Shown here: positions 36,201-47,249 of the stretch, in pieces | Numbering within the stretch: the stretch's first letter is position 1 | How the letters are laid out: each line of letters starts with the position of its first letter | Origin: Scatophagus argus | Taxonomy: Eukaryota > Chordata > Actinopteri > Scatophagidae | DNA: 64,000 nucleotides | Assembly: GCF_020382885.2 (NCBI RefSeq) | Contig: NC_058496.1 | Span: 1,025,001-1,089,000, forward strand | Direction: 5' to 3' | Position numbers and translations under genes: made by a program | Notes under the pieces: generated by a model | Databases searched by the model: none | The model's input: the letters and a program-made list of their open reading frames with translations, nothing else | Told to the model about the DNA's origin: nothing

Positions 36201-39200
36201 TCGAGTGTGACTCTGCTACTTTCAAACCAAAAACACAAATGCTGACAGCAGCAGGGGGGAAACACAACCACCAGGTGGCGGTAGTGACTTCAGTCTGAGC
36301 AGTGAGCACTTACACACACACACACACACCACATACAGTGTGGGCCTTCAGCCTGGGCCTGTAATCACAGTCTCAATGACAAAGAGTCATCTGAACCCAA
36401 CCCTGCTTATCTGATAAACACTCGGCCTGCTCAGATGCACATGATGTGTGTGTGTGTCTGTGTAGAACCGCAAACTTCAAAATGGAGGCAACAAACATGT
36501 GTGAACTACAACGTTAACGGCGAGGAGCAGTGACGCGTCCGTTTGGCCGCAGGACACATGATCATTACAGGCCCTTTGACGCCACAGCTTTCCCTGAGCC
36601 CTGCTGGCAGGCCTCTGATGAACGAGCAGTGACATCACACACTCATTAACCATTTGACTCATCAAAGCTTGGATCGCAGGCCTGAGAGGGCGCTTGGGCC
36701 GCCACTTTCCTACAACATGACACAGGAATGGCGGTGATTGGTCCAGGAAGCCGCGCCATCAGCATTAGTCACCGACTCTTTGGTACCTGCAGCACTGAGG
36801 TGTCAACCTTCAGTCAACTAACTGCATTCCACTAGTAAATCCTGTCTGTCTTCACTACACACACACACACACACACCCGTGTGACTCACCAGGCTGCGGC
36901 GGTCCTGCTCCCTGTGGGCACTGCGGCTCCTCATCCTGGACAGGCTTCCCTCCACCGCCCCACCTGAAGGGGCCGATCGCCGGGACACACTGCGAGACCG
37001 CATCCTGTTCAGCTCCTAACACACAGGAGGACAAAGTCAGCTCGTCTCCGGCAGCTACTGCAGAGCCTCCTGCCTGAAAGCTGGTGGCTGGCGTCCCGGG
37101 TGGTGCAGTGCATTGTGGGAGGTACTCGTATGCCACAAGGTGCTCACTTGTTGCTTCCGCTGATGGGCTTGTTTTCTCAGTGCTCCAGACGCACAGTAGA
37201 ACTGCAAGTCGGACCTGACTAAAGCTGCCACTAACGATTATTTTCATTATTGATGAGCCCGCTGATCATTTTCACAATTAATCCTTTAGTTTATAAAATG
37301 GCAAAAAATGTGCAAAAAAAAGTCTAAACAGAACAGAAGGAATGTCTGACTCACCTGGGATCCCTGGGATCTCCTCTGGCTCTGCACTTCTCCCCTGCTC
37401 TCTGGAGGTTGCGGTTCTCTGAGGAACCAGATCTGCTCTGCAGCGGCGGCGCTGGAGACTGGAGAGGCTCTGGGTTTGGCCTCTGTCCCGGGGACAGGAG
37501 CCAAGTGAAGCAGCTCGTCCAGCACAGCAGATGAGTGTCTCTGTGGAGTCAGGAGTCCACCCTCCTGCCTGAGGAGGAGCTGCTCCGGGCTCACCTTGTT
37601 GGCATGTTTTCTGGGTTCAGGTGTCTGGTCCACAGACATCTCAACGGGCCGCAGTTCCCACGGGTCCTGAGGAGACGCCGTCCACACTGGGCCTGTGAAA
37701 CTCGCTGGAGTCTGCTGCGGCAGCTTCCAGCTAATATCTCTCTCAGGTGCAGGCTGTAATTTGGCTCCAAAGCCAGCATCTGCACCCTGAATACTAGAGA
37801 GAGGAAGCCAGTCTTTACTGGGGGAGGGCGGAGCTTGAGCTGTGAAAGAGTCTATGTCGAGGATGGCGGGTTTGTAGGACTCCTCTGCTCTCACAGTTGG
37901 CTCCTTCCATCGTGTTGCAGAGTCGCTGAGACGCTGAGACGTCGCCTTGGGGAACGGGTCATTTCGGATGACAGAGTCCAGATCCAGCACTTTGGGTCTG
38001 AGAGGTGACGGGTCGAACCAGGCCCTCTCCTGTTCCTCCTTCTTCTGCCTCTCCTTGAGCCGCTGCCTCTCTGCTTCTTGCTGTTTGGCTATCTGTCTCA
38101 TCTTCTCCGCCTCTTCGCGCTCCACCTTCTCCCTCAGTCTGCGTCTCTCCAGCTCCAGGATTTGCTGTCTGTCCTTCTCTGCCTGCTTGTGCCTTTCGAA
38201 CTCCAGCAGCTCTCTTCTCTCCATCTCCTTAACCAACTCCTCCTTCCTCCGCCTCTCCTTCTCCAGCTCTTGTTGTCTCAGCCTCTGCTTTTCTAACTCC
38301 TGTCTCTCAGCGTCTAGTTGTCTCTGTCTGTCCCTTTCTAAATCTCTCTGTCTCTGCCTCTCCAGCTCTTTCTGCATTTCCCTCTCAATCTCTTGTTGAC
38401 GCTCCATCTCCCTTTGTCGTTCCCTTTCTTTTTCTATCTCTCTGATTCTCAACATTTCCTGTTCTAATGCCATCTGTTTTGTCTTCTCTGCCTCGTCTCT
38501 GTCCTTCTTCTCTCGAAGTCTCTGCTTCTCCAGCTCCACGAGCTGCTGCCTCTCCTTCTCTTTCTGTTTCTGCTTTTCAAACTCCAAGAGCTTCTGCCTC
38601 TCCAGCTCTTTAATTCTCTCCAGCTCCTCCAGTTTCTGCTTCTCCTTTTGGATTTCCAGCAGCTGTCTCTCCTTGTCCAGCTCTCTCTGTCTCTCCTCCT
38701 CCCTTTGTCTTTGCCTCTCCTGCTCTCGTAGTCTCTCTCTTTCAATCCTTCTCTGTCTCTCCATTTCTTGTCGTCTCTCTTTGTCAAGCTGCCGCTGCTT
38801 CTCTCTTTCCAGTCTCTCTTTCTCTAATTCTCTCATCTTCTGTTTTTCAAGCTCCGCCTGCTTCACCCTTTCCAGTGCACGTTGTTTCTCCTCCTCAAAG
38901 GCTTTCTGTCTTTGCCTTTCAAATTCCCTTTGCATCTCCATCTCCTTCATTCGTTCAAATTCCAAAAGTGCTTCTTTCTCCATTTCCAGCTGCCTCTGTT
39001 TTTCCCTCTCCAGCTCTTTCATTTTTGCCTTGTTTCTTTCCATCTCCTTTATGAGCTCTCTTTTCTTTTCAACTTCCATCGTTTCCTCCGCCGTCTGTCC
39101 GTCCATCGCAGATCTGATGTCCAAGTGGCTCCTCATCGTCAAATCTCTGACCTGCTCTTGAGAGGTTCTTCCAAAAGCTTGATCTAATGATGGATTCCTC

Positions 39201-42200
39201 CTCACTGGCAGGACCTTTCCTTGAGAGCTGCCCAGTGTGGACCTCACAGAGAAATCTTCAAAGTCCACCACGCTTGGTCCTGAATCCACAGGAGAAAACG
39301 CCTCCTGTATTTGTCCGGTCAAAGCAAAGTAGGTGGCCCTGGGTTTGGTCTGCTCTTCTGCCTGCAGCATTTTCAAACGTTTTGGGGCTGCAGCCACCTC
39401 GTCCTGTTCTGTCTCTCTCTGTCCGTCTCCGTCTTCGTCCAAAGCCGCTGGTTCTTCCCTTCGCGGTTCCATTAGCATCCCTTTCTCCATAGTGGCCTCT
39501 TGTTCGAGACCTGCAGCGGTCCACTTCTGCAAAGCCCCGACTCTCAGATATCGCGGTGGCTGTTGTGGCATCGCAGCCGGTGCCGGTGGTCCCTGTGCCG
39601 ATCCGGTCCTGTCCGGCACGGGCCTGCTGCCCTCTGAGCGCCTGGACCGCAGCGTCAGGGCCTTGTCCTCCCACTGAGCTGAGGGGATGTTCTCACTCAT
39701 GGCCCTGATCTCTTCCACCGCCTGCACAGTGTCAAAGGAGTGCAGCACCCGCAGAGGACTCGATGGAGACACGGGGTCTCTGAAGGTGGCAGTGACCAGA
39801 GTTCCCTCCTCCTCACGCTTTCCTCTCTTAAATGATGAGCTGCTGAGCGACTCTGTGGCCTTGGCCGCAGGCTTGCCTTCTTCCACCATCAGCACGCTGT
39901 GCCTCTCCACAACATTTTCAAACAGGGATGCTCTCACGGTCTGGATGTCACCGCCGGGACCACCTTCTTTGGAAGCGGCGCCAAACGACTGTCCCGCGTC
40001 AGGCCTTTCAGGTGTGGAGGACTGCTCTTGGGAATCTTTTAAATCCACAAATGTCCTCTGGTCACTGGGGCTGAAAGCTGACTCTTCCATCTGAGAAACG
40101 TGAGAGACACACAGAGAATCGTTAAGTGATAAAAGCAAGCTGTTGTCCATTCATTTATCATCATTTTCAACATTATGTAAACAGTAAACACAGAAATCAA
40201 AGCCAACAACAGGAGGAAAGGCTGCACACAAAGCAGGTAAAGAGGCTGAATGAACAGCTGTCAGAGGGAAATGGCATCCCGCCTCAGTGGGTGTGGTGCA
40301 GAGGTGGTAATCAAAGCCTCTCAGTGTTGACCTTTTCCCAGTGATCTGCTCTCTGCGTGTTTCATAACCGGGATGATTAACGTGCCGGCTGTCTTCGGTT
40401 TCACAGCTTTGTACATCTACGCCAGTGACCATTCTCATGGCTGCAATGCCCCATTTCCACAGGCGAAACACTGACAGCAAGTCTCAGGACTCTTTGGTTT
40501 GTGTTTCACCGTGTGAATTCAGACAGACAATCGGATTAATCCAGTCAACTTCCATCTTATTTGCAGCTGATTTGTCAGACTTTCACATGTTCTGGTTTCT
40601 CTTCTCTTTGCTATGCTTTGGTTTTTGTCAGGAGATGACAGAAACACGGCAAAAAGCAGCTCTGGTTAAAGGACAACACGTTCCTAAGGAGTTCAGTCCC
40701 TCTCTTACCCTCCTCTGAGAGTCTTTGCTGGTGATGTCATGGCGGTCTGCTGCCTCACTGAGGGAAACAATGCCAAGGTCTGGCGACCTCTCGGATGAAA
40801 ACCTGATGAACATATGTCACACGAGACAAAAGCCATGCATGACAATGGGACTCCTGGACAAAGACGTGGGACAAAAGCAGGTCGAGGACACATTAAGAGC
40901 AGCTCTTACCTTTTAGTCAGGTCGAGGGGCAAGGGGCGGGGCCTCGGCTGTGGTTTTACGACAGGACTCTGCGTCGGCGTTGTGTCCTCTGTCAGCTGCT
41001 TGATGAGCTGTTTAACACCCACCGCTGGTTCGCTTTCAGGGACCGGCTGCACTGGAGAGGGAAGATCTGACTCGTGGCCTGCAGCAGCAGCAGGAGAAGA
41101 GGGTGAATCAAGGAGGAGACTGATTCGCGACCTGATGCTAACTGACCGCTTATCCTCATCAGTCTCTTTCACTTCTTCTGTCTTTTTGTTGCTTTGGTCT
41201 GAGGCAGCAGGCTTCTCCACACCCCCGGTGCTTTGTGGAGCTGTGCTTTTCAGGGTTTTCTCTGGCTCCTTCTTTTGTGGCAGGGTCTCCTCGTCTGGAG
41301 TGTTATCCTTTATGCTCACCTTGGGACTTCTACGGTGCAGGGAAAGACCGATAGACTCAAATTTGGCCGTGAGATCAGCTGAAAGTGGTCGTCTCCCAGC
41401 CCAGCGTGGGGCAGGAACTGGTGTCTCTGTCTTGGTCGGACTGTCGAGGAAAATAGCCGACACAGGTCTGGGCCTGGAGCCTCTGGACTGGGGTCGCAGT
41501 GGCACTGCTGCCTCAGGTTTAGGTTTTTCCTTTTCTTCTTCCTCCTTCCCTACCTCAACAAGAAAACCCATGGACTTGGCTCTGGTCATGGTGGCCCCAC
41601 CTTTGCTGGATGTCAGCTGGTCCTTCTCGCCCTCTTTTTTAGTGGTTCCAGACCACTCTGCTGCTGGATGTATTTTAAGGCTCTTGGAATGGGTCAAGCT
41701 TGACGCACCAGGTCTCTGCCTCTCTGCTGGAACAGGAGGGGTGGGTTTGCTGAGGTCTCCAGGGTCCAGAGAAGGGGCTGGTTTAAATGGCTGGACTACC
41801 GGCTTGGTCGTTTGTCCAGATGTTTTGAAGGAGGTAGAGGCAGGTCGGCTTAGGTTTGCAGACCCTGGCTTGGGTTTGCCAGTGGCAACTGGTTGCTGTG
41901 GTTTTGGACTGCATGGAAGATCTGGTTTGCATCCAGTAAGGCGAGTGGCCTCTGGTCGTGGTTTGGGTTGGGGCTTTGGGGCAACTATGGGCTTAATGGT
42001 GGGGTTTTTCTCCACTACAAAAGGCTTGGGAGTGAGCCGAGGTTTGGGGCCTGGAACAGGTTTGTTCGGGTCTGGAGTGATGATATGGGACTGGCTGATG
42101 GAAGGGATCTCAATGAGACTGTTGCTGGAGTCAGTCAGGGGACTCAGGTGCAGTCGTCCTCCCACTACGGTCCTACCAACCTTCCCAGTCTGAACCTCCA

Positions 42201-42213
42201 CCTCAGCAGCCAT
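28145..42213 (-). CDS. kiaa1671: KIAA1671 orthologue, tankyrase-binding-protein C-terminal family, long form
   Basis: The protein is poorly characterised; it shares its C-terminal domain with TNKS1BP1 (TAB182), and the human gene lies next to CRYBB2/CRYBB3 as here. Coding exons: 42213-40910, 40802-40709, 40090-37355 (2736 nt), 37015-36890, 30017-29911, 29503-29365, 29243-29087, 28687-28554, 28451-28309, 28220-28145. Phases agree at every join; total 5016 nt, 1671 aa (human about 1800). The N-terminus is Pro/Lys-rich with repeated PKPR-type segments; residues about 803-1156 form an uninterrupted Glu/Arg/Lys/Gln helix; the C-terminus (LGKKRAPRTRPSRAARLSAAL, STEDWLYRDS, SPQWLKELKTKKRLSQYE) is the conserved domain. 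I start at ATG 42213 (ATTATGGCTG); an in-frame GTG lies 15 bases upstream. Identity rests on the C-terminus plus crystallin synteny. Confidence 0.9.
28986..29042. repeat. 19-bp tandem repeat, three exact copies
   Basis: CAGTTTGACACTCAGTCCT is repeated three times without change in a kiaa1671 intron. Exact copies imply a recent expansion. Confidence 0.95.
30018..36889 (-). other. Large kiaa1671 introns flanking the internal first exon
   Basis: Apart from the first exon at 33012-33284, neither strand shows an exon with recognisable similarity. Several open frames of 70-135 codons on both strands lack splice context and composition typical of coding. Short CA runs lie near 36312-36329 and 36858-36877. 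Confidence 0.6.
33300..33500 (-). promoter_or_regulatory. kiaa1671: Candidate internal promoter of kiaa1671
   Basis: This lies immediately upstream of the internal first exon. A perfect AP-1 site TGACTCA (33337-33343) lies about 55 bases upstream of the ATG, with a second AP-1/CRE-like TGCGTCAG at 33311. No TATA box is clear. Promoter function is inferred from the exon structure. Confidence 0.4.
37214..37320. repeat. Dispersed ATTAATCG-type teleost repeat, end fragment
   Basis: GCCACTAACGATTATTTTCA, followed by a GATCATTTTCACAATTAATC block and TTTATAAAATGGCAAAAAAT, is the usual opening part of the same family seen at 12.3 and 57.1 kb. It sits in a kiaa1671 intron just right of the large exon. 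Confidence 0.55.
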
Positions 42214-42253
42214 AATCTTCAACAGCACCTTTCAGTAAAACGACAAAGTTTTC

Positions 42254-45130
42254 CTGAGAACCACAAAACAAGAGCTTATCTATGATCAGCTTTTATTATT
42301 TTGTTTTATTACTGAGCTTCTCAAGCGCAGCCCCACAACATGCAAAATGAGACAATAATTAGGCTCACAGCACTCACTTTACCTGGCCATCAGGGTGGAC
42401 TTTGTCTCGGGAGCGCCTTCCACTGCACCACGATTACACACCTGAGTGGTAAAGATATTTACACAAGGTTATTGATCACCTCAATAGGTTAAAGCATAAG
42501 CCGCATAAGAGATCATACAATTAATCAATAAATCACGTTCAGACTGACACGCCAGCTTCATGTCAGGTGTAAATTATACAATGAGTGACGGAGTAACTCG
42601 GTTTAGCTGGGACACCAGAGCAGAACGGAGACCTCGTTCATGCCATTAATAACACCTGTGCTCTCTTAGTATCGTGACAAGGACACATTCACACTGAGCA
42701 TGCTCAGTGGGAGAAAATCCACATGAACTCTGACCTGAGACACACACACACCAGGCACATCAACAGGAATCAGATGTCTGATTTCAGACCACGTGTGGAA
42801 GTGGGCCAAGTCAGAACTGCATAGATCAGATTCCATGTGGTTTATGATGTTCACGCCATCATAAAAAGCTGATCTGAGTTACACACTGGAACCACTTGTG
42901 CCTGCACTGTCAGCCAAAATCTCGGCTTTGAAAAGACCTTTTAACGTTAACAAATCTGTACACAACACAGCAGTCACGAGGCCTCCCTGGAGGTCTCTCT
43001 GTCCACTATTCCATTTCATTAATGAACGTCTTAAAAGCTGACCCTTTTTACACCAGAACAGTAAAAACACAGGAGGACCTAATGACATCAAAGTGTCCCA
43101 GTGAGCCAACACACACAACACCAGGAGCCCGGAGACGCTAAACGAGACGCAGAGACCATTCAGGACATCAGTTAGGCGTGAGTTTTCTCTGCACGGCCAG
43201 GAAAATGACGTGAGAACAACTTCTGTTTCAGCAACATCGGCTCAAGATGACTGACACCTACTGAACAGAGGTGTTGTCTGTAATCATGACATGCTAACAG
43301 CCTGTTGTGCTCTGAATGGATTCCTGAAGCCTGGAGTCAGTGCACTTATTGCCTCTGCCTGACTTACACTTCGAGGGATCATTTAAACATCACCCACTTG
43401 TTAAAGCCACCAACCACCCTTAAGGTGGATCCTGAGACAGCGGCAGGGCTGGACAACTGCACAATGTCATTGTTTTGTTTTTCATGTTGCAAGGCAGGCA
43501 AATCAGGCTTCAGCGGCGAGTGGAAACTCACAGTAGAGTGACGTCTGACATTCAGCTCCTCCCCTCACCAACCTTCATGTTTATCTTAAACTGACTGCTC
43601 AGTTTAAAGGAGGCTGATAACCGAAGCTCATCTGATTTGACACACTGTGACCACAATCAGTTTTATCAGTTGTTTCTGTAGTGACGGCGATGGACACAAA
43701 CGTAAGAGATAGAAAACAAGTCCTTCTGTGTGAGCACTGTAAGAGGCTCCTTCTTCACAAGATGAAACCGAATGATCCCGGCGTTTCTCACCCGCGAGCT
43801 CAGGCTTCTGTAGTAACCGAGCAGCGATGTCATGGAGCTGAAGGAGGCCGAAGGAGTCTGAGTCAGCACAAGCTTTTCACTCGTCAGGACAAATCACAGC
43901 AGAGCGACCGCGAGCCAGGCTGTCCAAACGCTTCGGCCTCGGCCCTCACGCCTCCATACAGAAGCAAACAGAAGATGGTGTTTACACTGACACAGACTTG
44001 TGTAAACGCCGTCACGCCCACAAGTCCGAGCTGACGGCGTATGTCACACACAGGAAAACAACAAAGTGCACCAGGAAAGTCATTAACTGAATGCTGCTTG
44101 TACGAGCTTTCCTGTTGGTAGATTTGCATCGTGTCCCTGATCTGCGCTCAGCCGCCGTCCCTCACACACTGCTTATCATATGTGGAAACTCAGAACGACC
44201 AACACTGCACAGCTTCTGCTCACTTGGTCTGCAAGTCAGGCTGATAAGTTCCTGCTGCTGGTGTGCCGATGAAATCACTTCTATGCACAAGTCAAAAATG
44301 GGAAACAGAGCGAAAAGCAGACAGTTTGATGCTGAGAAAACAGAGAGAGAGAGAGAGTGAAAAGTTGAAAAGCTGAGCTTGAGATGTTGACAGGAAACGC
44401 CTTCGCTGAGATGGAATGCTAAACATTCGCTGCGATGGAGGGTCGAGCAGCACAGCAGGGATCAGGAAAGTGTCCCTTTGAGGCTTCCTCATTAGCTCCA
44501 ACAGGATTCACACGCGGGTGGAAGACTCAAACAGCTGGCACACATCACGGGTTCAGCAAACATCTCTTTGATTTCCTGCAGGAAGCACCTACAGGAAGAG
44601 CAGGACCTGCTCAGTGTTTGTTGTGTTTGGGTGCACAGAACAAAACCTGGTTCAGCCAGTCACACAAAGCAAATTTCTTTTCATAACCGACTTCATGTCA
44701 ACTGATCCACGAACAAGTGACACAAGGGAAGCCTCTGCCACACAGCTGGGAATTACAGCCCACACACGTACAAAGTACCCGTCCAACAAGTCAAAGTGAG
44801 GCTGTTGTCCAGGAAGAGTCTGTAGATTCAGGTTTTCAGGTTAGCATGAGTGTGTCACAGGTAACCAAACCCTGGATGTAACCTGCCGAGCAAGCACACA
44901 CGTCCTCCACACAAAGAACACACGTTCAAGACAAGCTGATCCTCCACTAAAAGACGTTAAAACAAAGCAGTTATTCATCTAAAATCTGAACAACGTTACA
45001 ACAGAGGCAGACTTAACCGTGTTACGTTCATGTGACGATCTCCTGTAACAGTTAAAACCATTAACAACAGCCCGTCCCAGTCTAGACTTTGCAACAAGTG
45101 TTGACTCTTCCTGCTGTCCTGCCTGCTCAC
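42254..45130 (-). other. kiaa1671 5' introns with one untranslated exon
   Basis: A well-bounded untranslated exon at 42441-42383 (CCACTCAG|GTGTG ... GGCCAG|GTAAAG) lies between the coding start exon (acceptor GGTTCTCAG at 42254) and the first exon near 45.13 kb. The rest holds no supported gene. Confidence 0.5.
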
Positions 45131-45360
45131 CTGAACCACCTCGCGCCGCGGACAGGACCCGGTCCGAAGGCAAAGGACACCCGAAAAGAAGCGTTTAGCG
45201 CACGCAAACTGCGCACAAGACCTGAATGAGCGTCAAGCTCTCGGAGCAAACGCGAGGCTCGAGCTGCCTGAAAAGACGTCGCACGAAGGGATGGACGCAT
45301 CAGCAGCCTGCTGCTAGCAACAGCGAGCTAACAACTCAAGAACTCGCAAAATGGAAACAG
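45131..45360 (-). promoter_or_regulatory. kiaa1671: kiaa1671 main promoter and noncoding first exon
   Basis: A donor GGTTCAG|GTGAGCAGG (exon edge 45131) opens onto a CpG-dense stretch (CTCGCGCCGCGGACAGG and GCACGCAAACTGCGC). It lies upstream of the 42.4-kb untranslated exon and has the look of a CpG-type promoter. The start site is not determinable from sequence. Confidence 0.5.
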
Positions 45361-46390
45361 TGACTGAACCTGTTTTTTATCGCCATGTCTATTTGATCCC
45401 AACTGGAGACAACTTACCGAACGGGAGAGTCGGTTTAGCCTCTTCTGTTGTCGAAACAAACTTCAAACACAATATGTCGAACCTCCTCAACAGTTTAAAT
45501 ACGAGTGGTGACAGTTGGTTAACACGGCGGCTAGCGGACTAGCTAACTTAGCTGGTTTACTCAGCTAGCCAACTGGCCGGCTATCCCGTCTCAGGTTGCA
45601 CTGTTGTTGACAGGCTCGACTAGACAGCGCTGAGCAAGCCGCCCGACTGGTTAGCCTCCGCACCAGAGTCAAGTGGCCCAGCACGACACGAGTCTTCCGG
45701 TTATGACTTTCAAAATAAAGTGAAACACGAACGTCATGACGCCAATTAGTAATTTAGATGAACAACCAGGGGTATAAATATGTGCACACGTCGGAGATGG
45801 AGTCAGATTTAATCTACAAAACGTATCTATGATAAGTATTCACAATAGGGTGTGGACTTTTAACCTTTGAAATCCAAGTACACCAACTTCCGGGTTTATG
45901 TTGAACTTAATGAGGACACCTTCACAAACCTTTGGCTTTATACTGGACTAGAAAATGGGATTATCATCCCAGCTATGTAGAATTAATTGGATATTTTCCC
46001 AGGTGAAAATAAACACTGGGGCTGGCCAGTTTCAAAAAGATGGACAAGACTTTGGCTAAAGTATGTTTGGACGAGGAGAATCACTGTCATATGAACACGT
46101 CAATACACATAATTAATCCATTTAATTAAAGTGTCAGACCCTGCATTTGTCTGATATTAACCAGTCATTTTATAAAATATCCGCTCTATGGCTAACATAA
46201 CTTTATAATAAATGTCTTGGACTACAGACACCAGCCGTACGGAGCGCCCTCCTGTGGTGGAAAGTAAACACCGCATCATAAAGATGGCAGCCACTGTCCT
46301 AATTTTGATGCCGTGTTGTGATGTTGAACCTTGTCCAAACATGAGTTTACAGCAGCATTAAACACTCAGTTCTTTGATTGTGCATAATTG
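45361..46390. other. Spacer between kiaa1671 promoter and rnf10 3' end
   Basis: No gene is supported. The sequence becomes AT-rich past 45.7 kb. Confidence 0.5.
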
Positions 46391-46396
46391 TTTATT
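46391..46396 (-). terminator. rnf10: Candidate rnf10 polyadenylation signal
   Basis: TTTATT on the plus strand is AATAAA on the minus strand, about 850 bases past the rnf10 stop. The intervening 46.4-47.25 kb stretch has no other gene and is probably the 3' UTR. Confidence 0.5.
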
Positions 46397-47249
46397 CATT
46401 TCAACAGACTAGTTATGTTCACTAGTCTATGAACTTGCTCAAAATTAAAGGTGAATTCAAGAACCCTCCAACAAAACCAAATCCACTTTTCTTTAGCTTT
46501 CACAAACATTCCTTACACATCAGCAACTTTTCTTCACACACTGTCAACACTGAATTCAAACTGGGGGGTAATGACGAAGGTTAGTGAAGAGCAGAGGATG
46601 ACACAGAGGAGAAACTGAATGAGAGGAAAGTGTGTGTTCATAACCTGTCAGAATACACCAGAGTCCTGCTGAACCAACAGACCTCAATACAATACTGTTC
46701 TCACTTCCTCACAATGCTGTCAGGACATCATGTACTCATACTGCTGTTACAAAATAATATATAGATACATATCTCCAACAATGTGTCCTGCTCAAGGGTG
46801 AAGAAACGCGAAGCCAAATCATTACCTGTGACAAGCGCTGAAAGAAAATCTGATATGAGATGAAGATTCAAACTGAAGTCAGAGCATCGAGTAACGCAGC
46901 TGGCCGACTGCTACTCTGACATGAAGCACCGCGGATGCATCTTATCCATCGGACTCACGGATTCTGGATGGAAAGCTGTCATCAGACCACCTGTGATGGT
47001 ATGTGAAGCCATGAAGGATGAACAAGCCAGACGCTGGTTACAGTCCTCGCTTCTCTTAGGCGGCTGCAAAGCTTGAAGAGGCGGCAGGCCATCAAACCCA
47101 CAGAACAAAGACTAACGGCAGCTGTGGCTACAAACTAAACCCTATTTTAATAGCTTATAGATCCAAGAAAGATCTGCATGGAAGTTAAAACGCAAGCAGT
47201 GGGGACATCAACTCAAGAATCAAGCTGATCAAATGAACTTCAGTGTCGT

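Noticed and set aside
37947-39161. Plus-strand frames rich in Ser, Leu and Cys (150 and 162 codons)
   Set aside because: These are the antisense of the Glu/Arg/Lys helix of kiaa1671; the composition follows from the complement of GAG/AAG/CAG codons.
40814-42193. 459-codon open frame on the plus strand
   Set aside because: It mirrors the proline/lysine-rich kiaa1671 coding exon on the minus strand. That exon has correct splice sites and phases; the plus frame has none and no family similarity.
42214-42228. Upstream GTG start for kiaa1671
   Set aside because: The frame extends 15 bases upstream only to a GTG. The ATG at 42213 is the natural start in a eukaryote.
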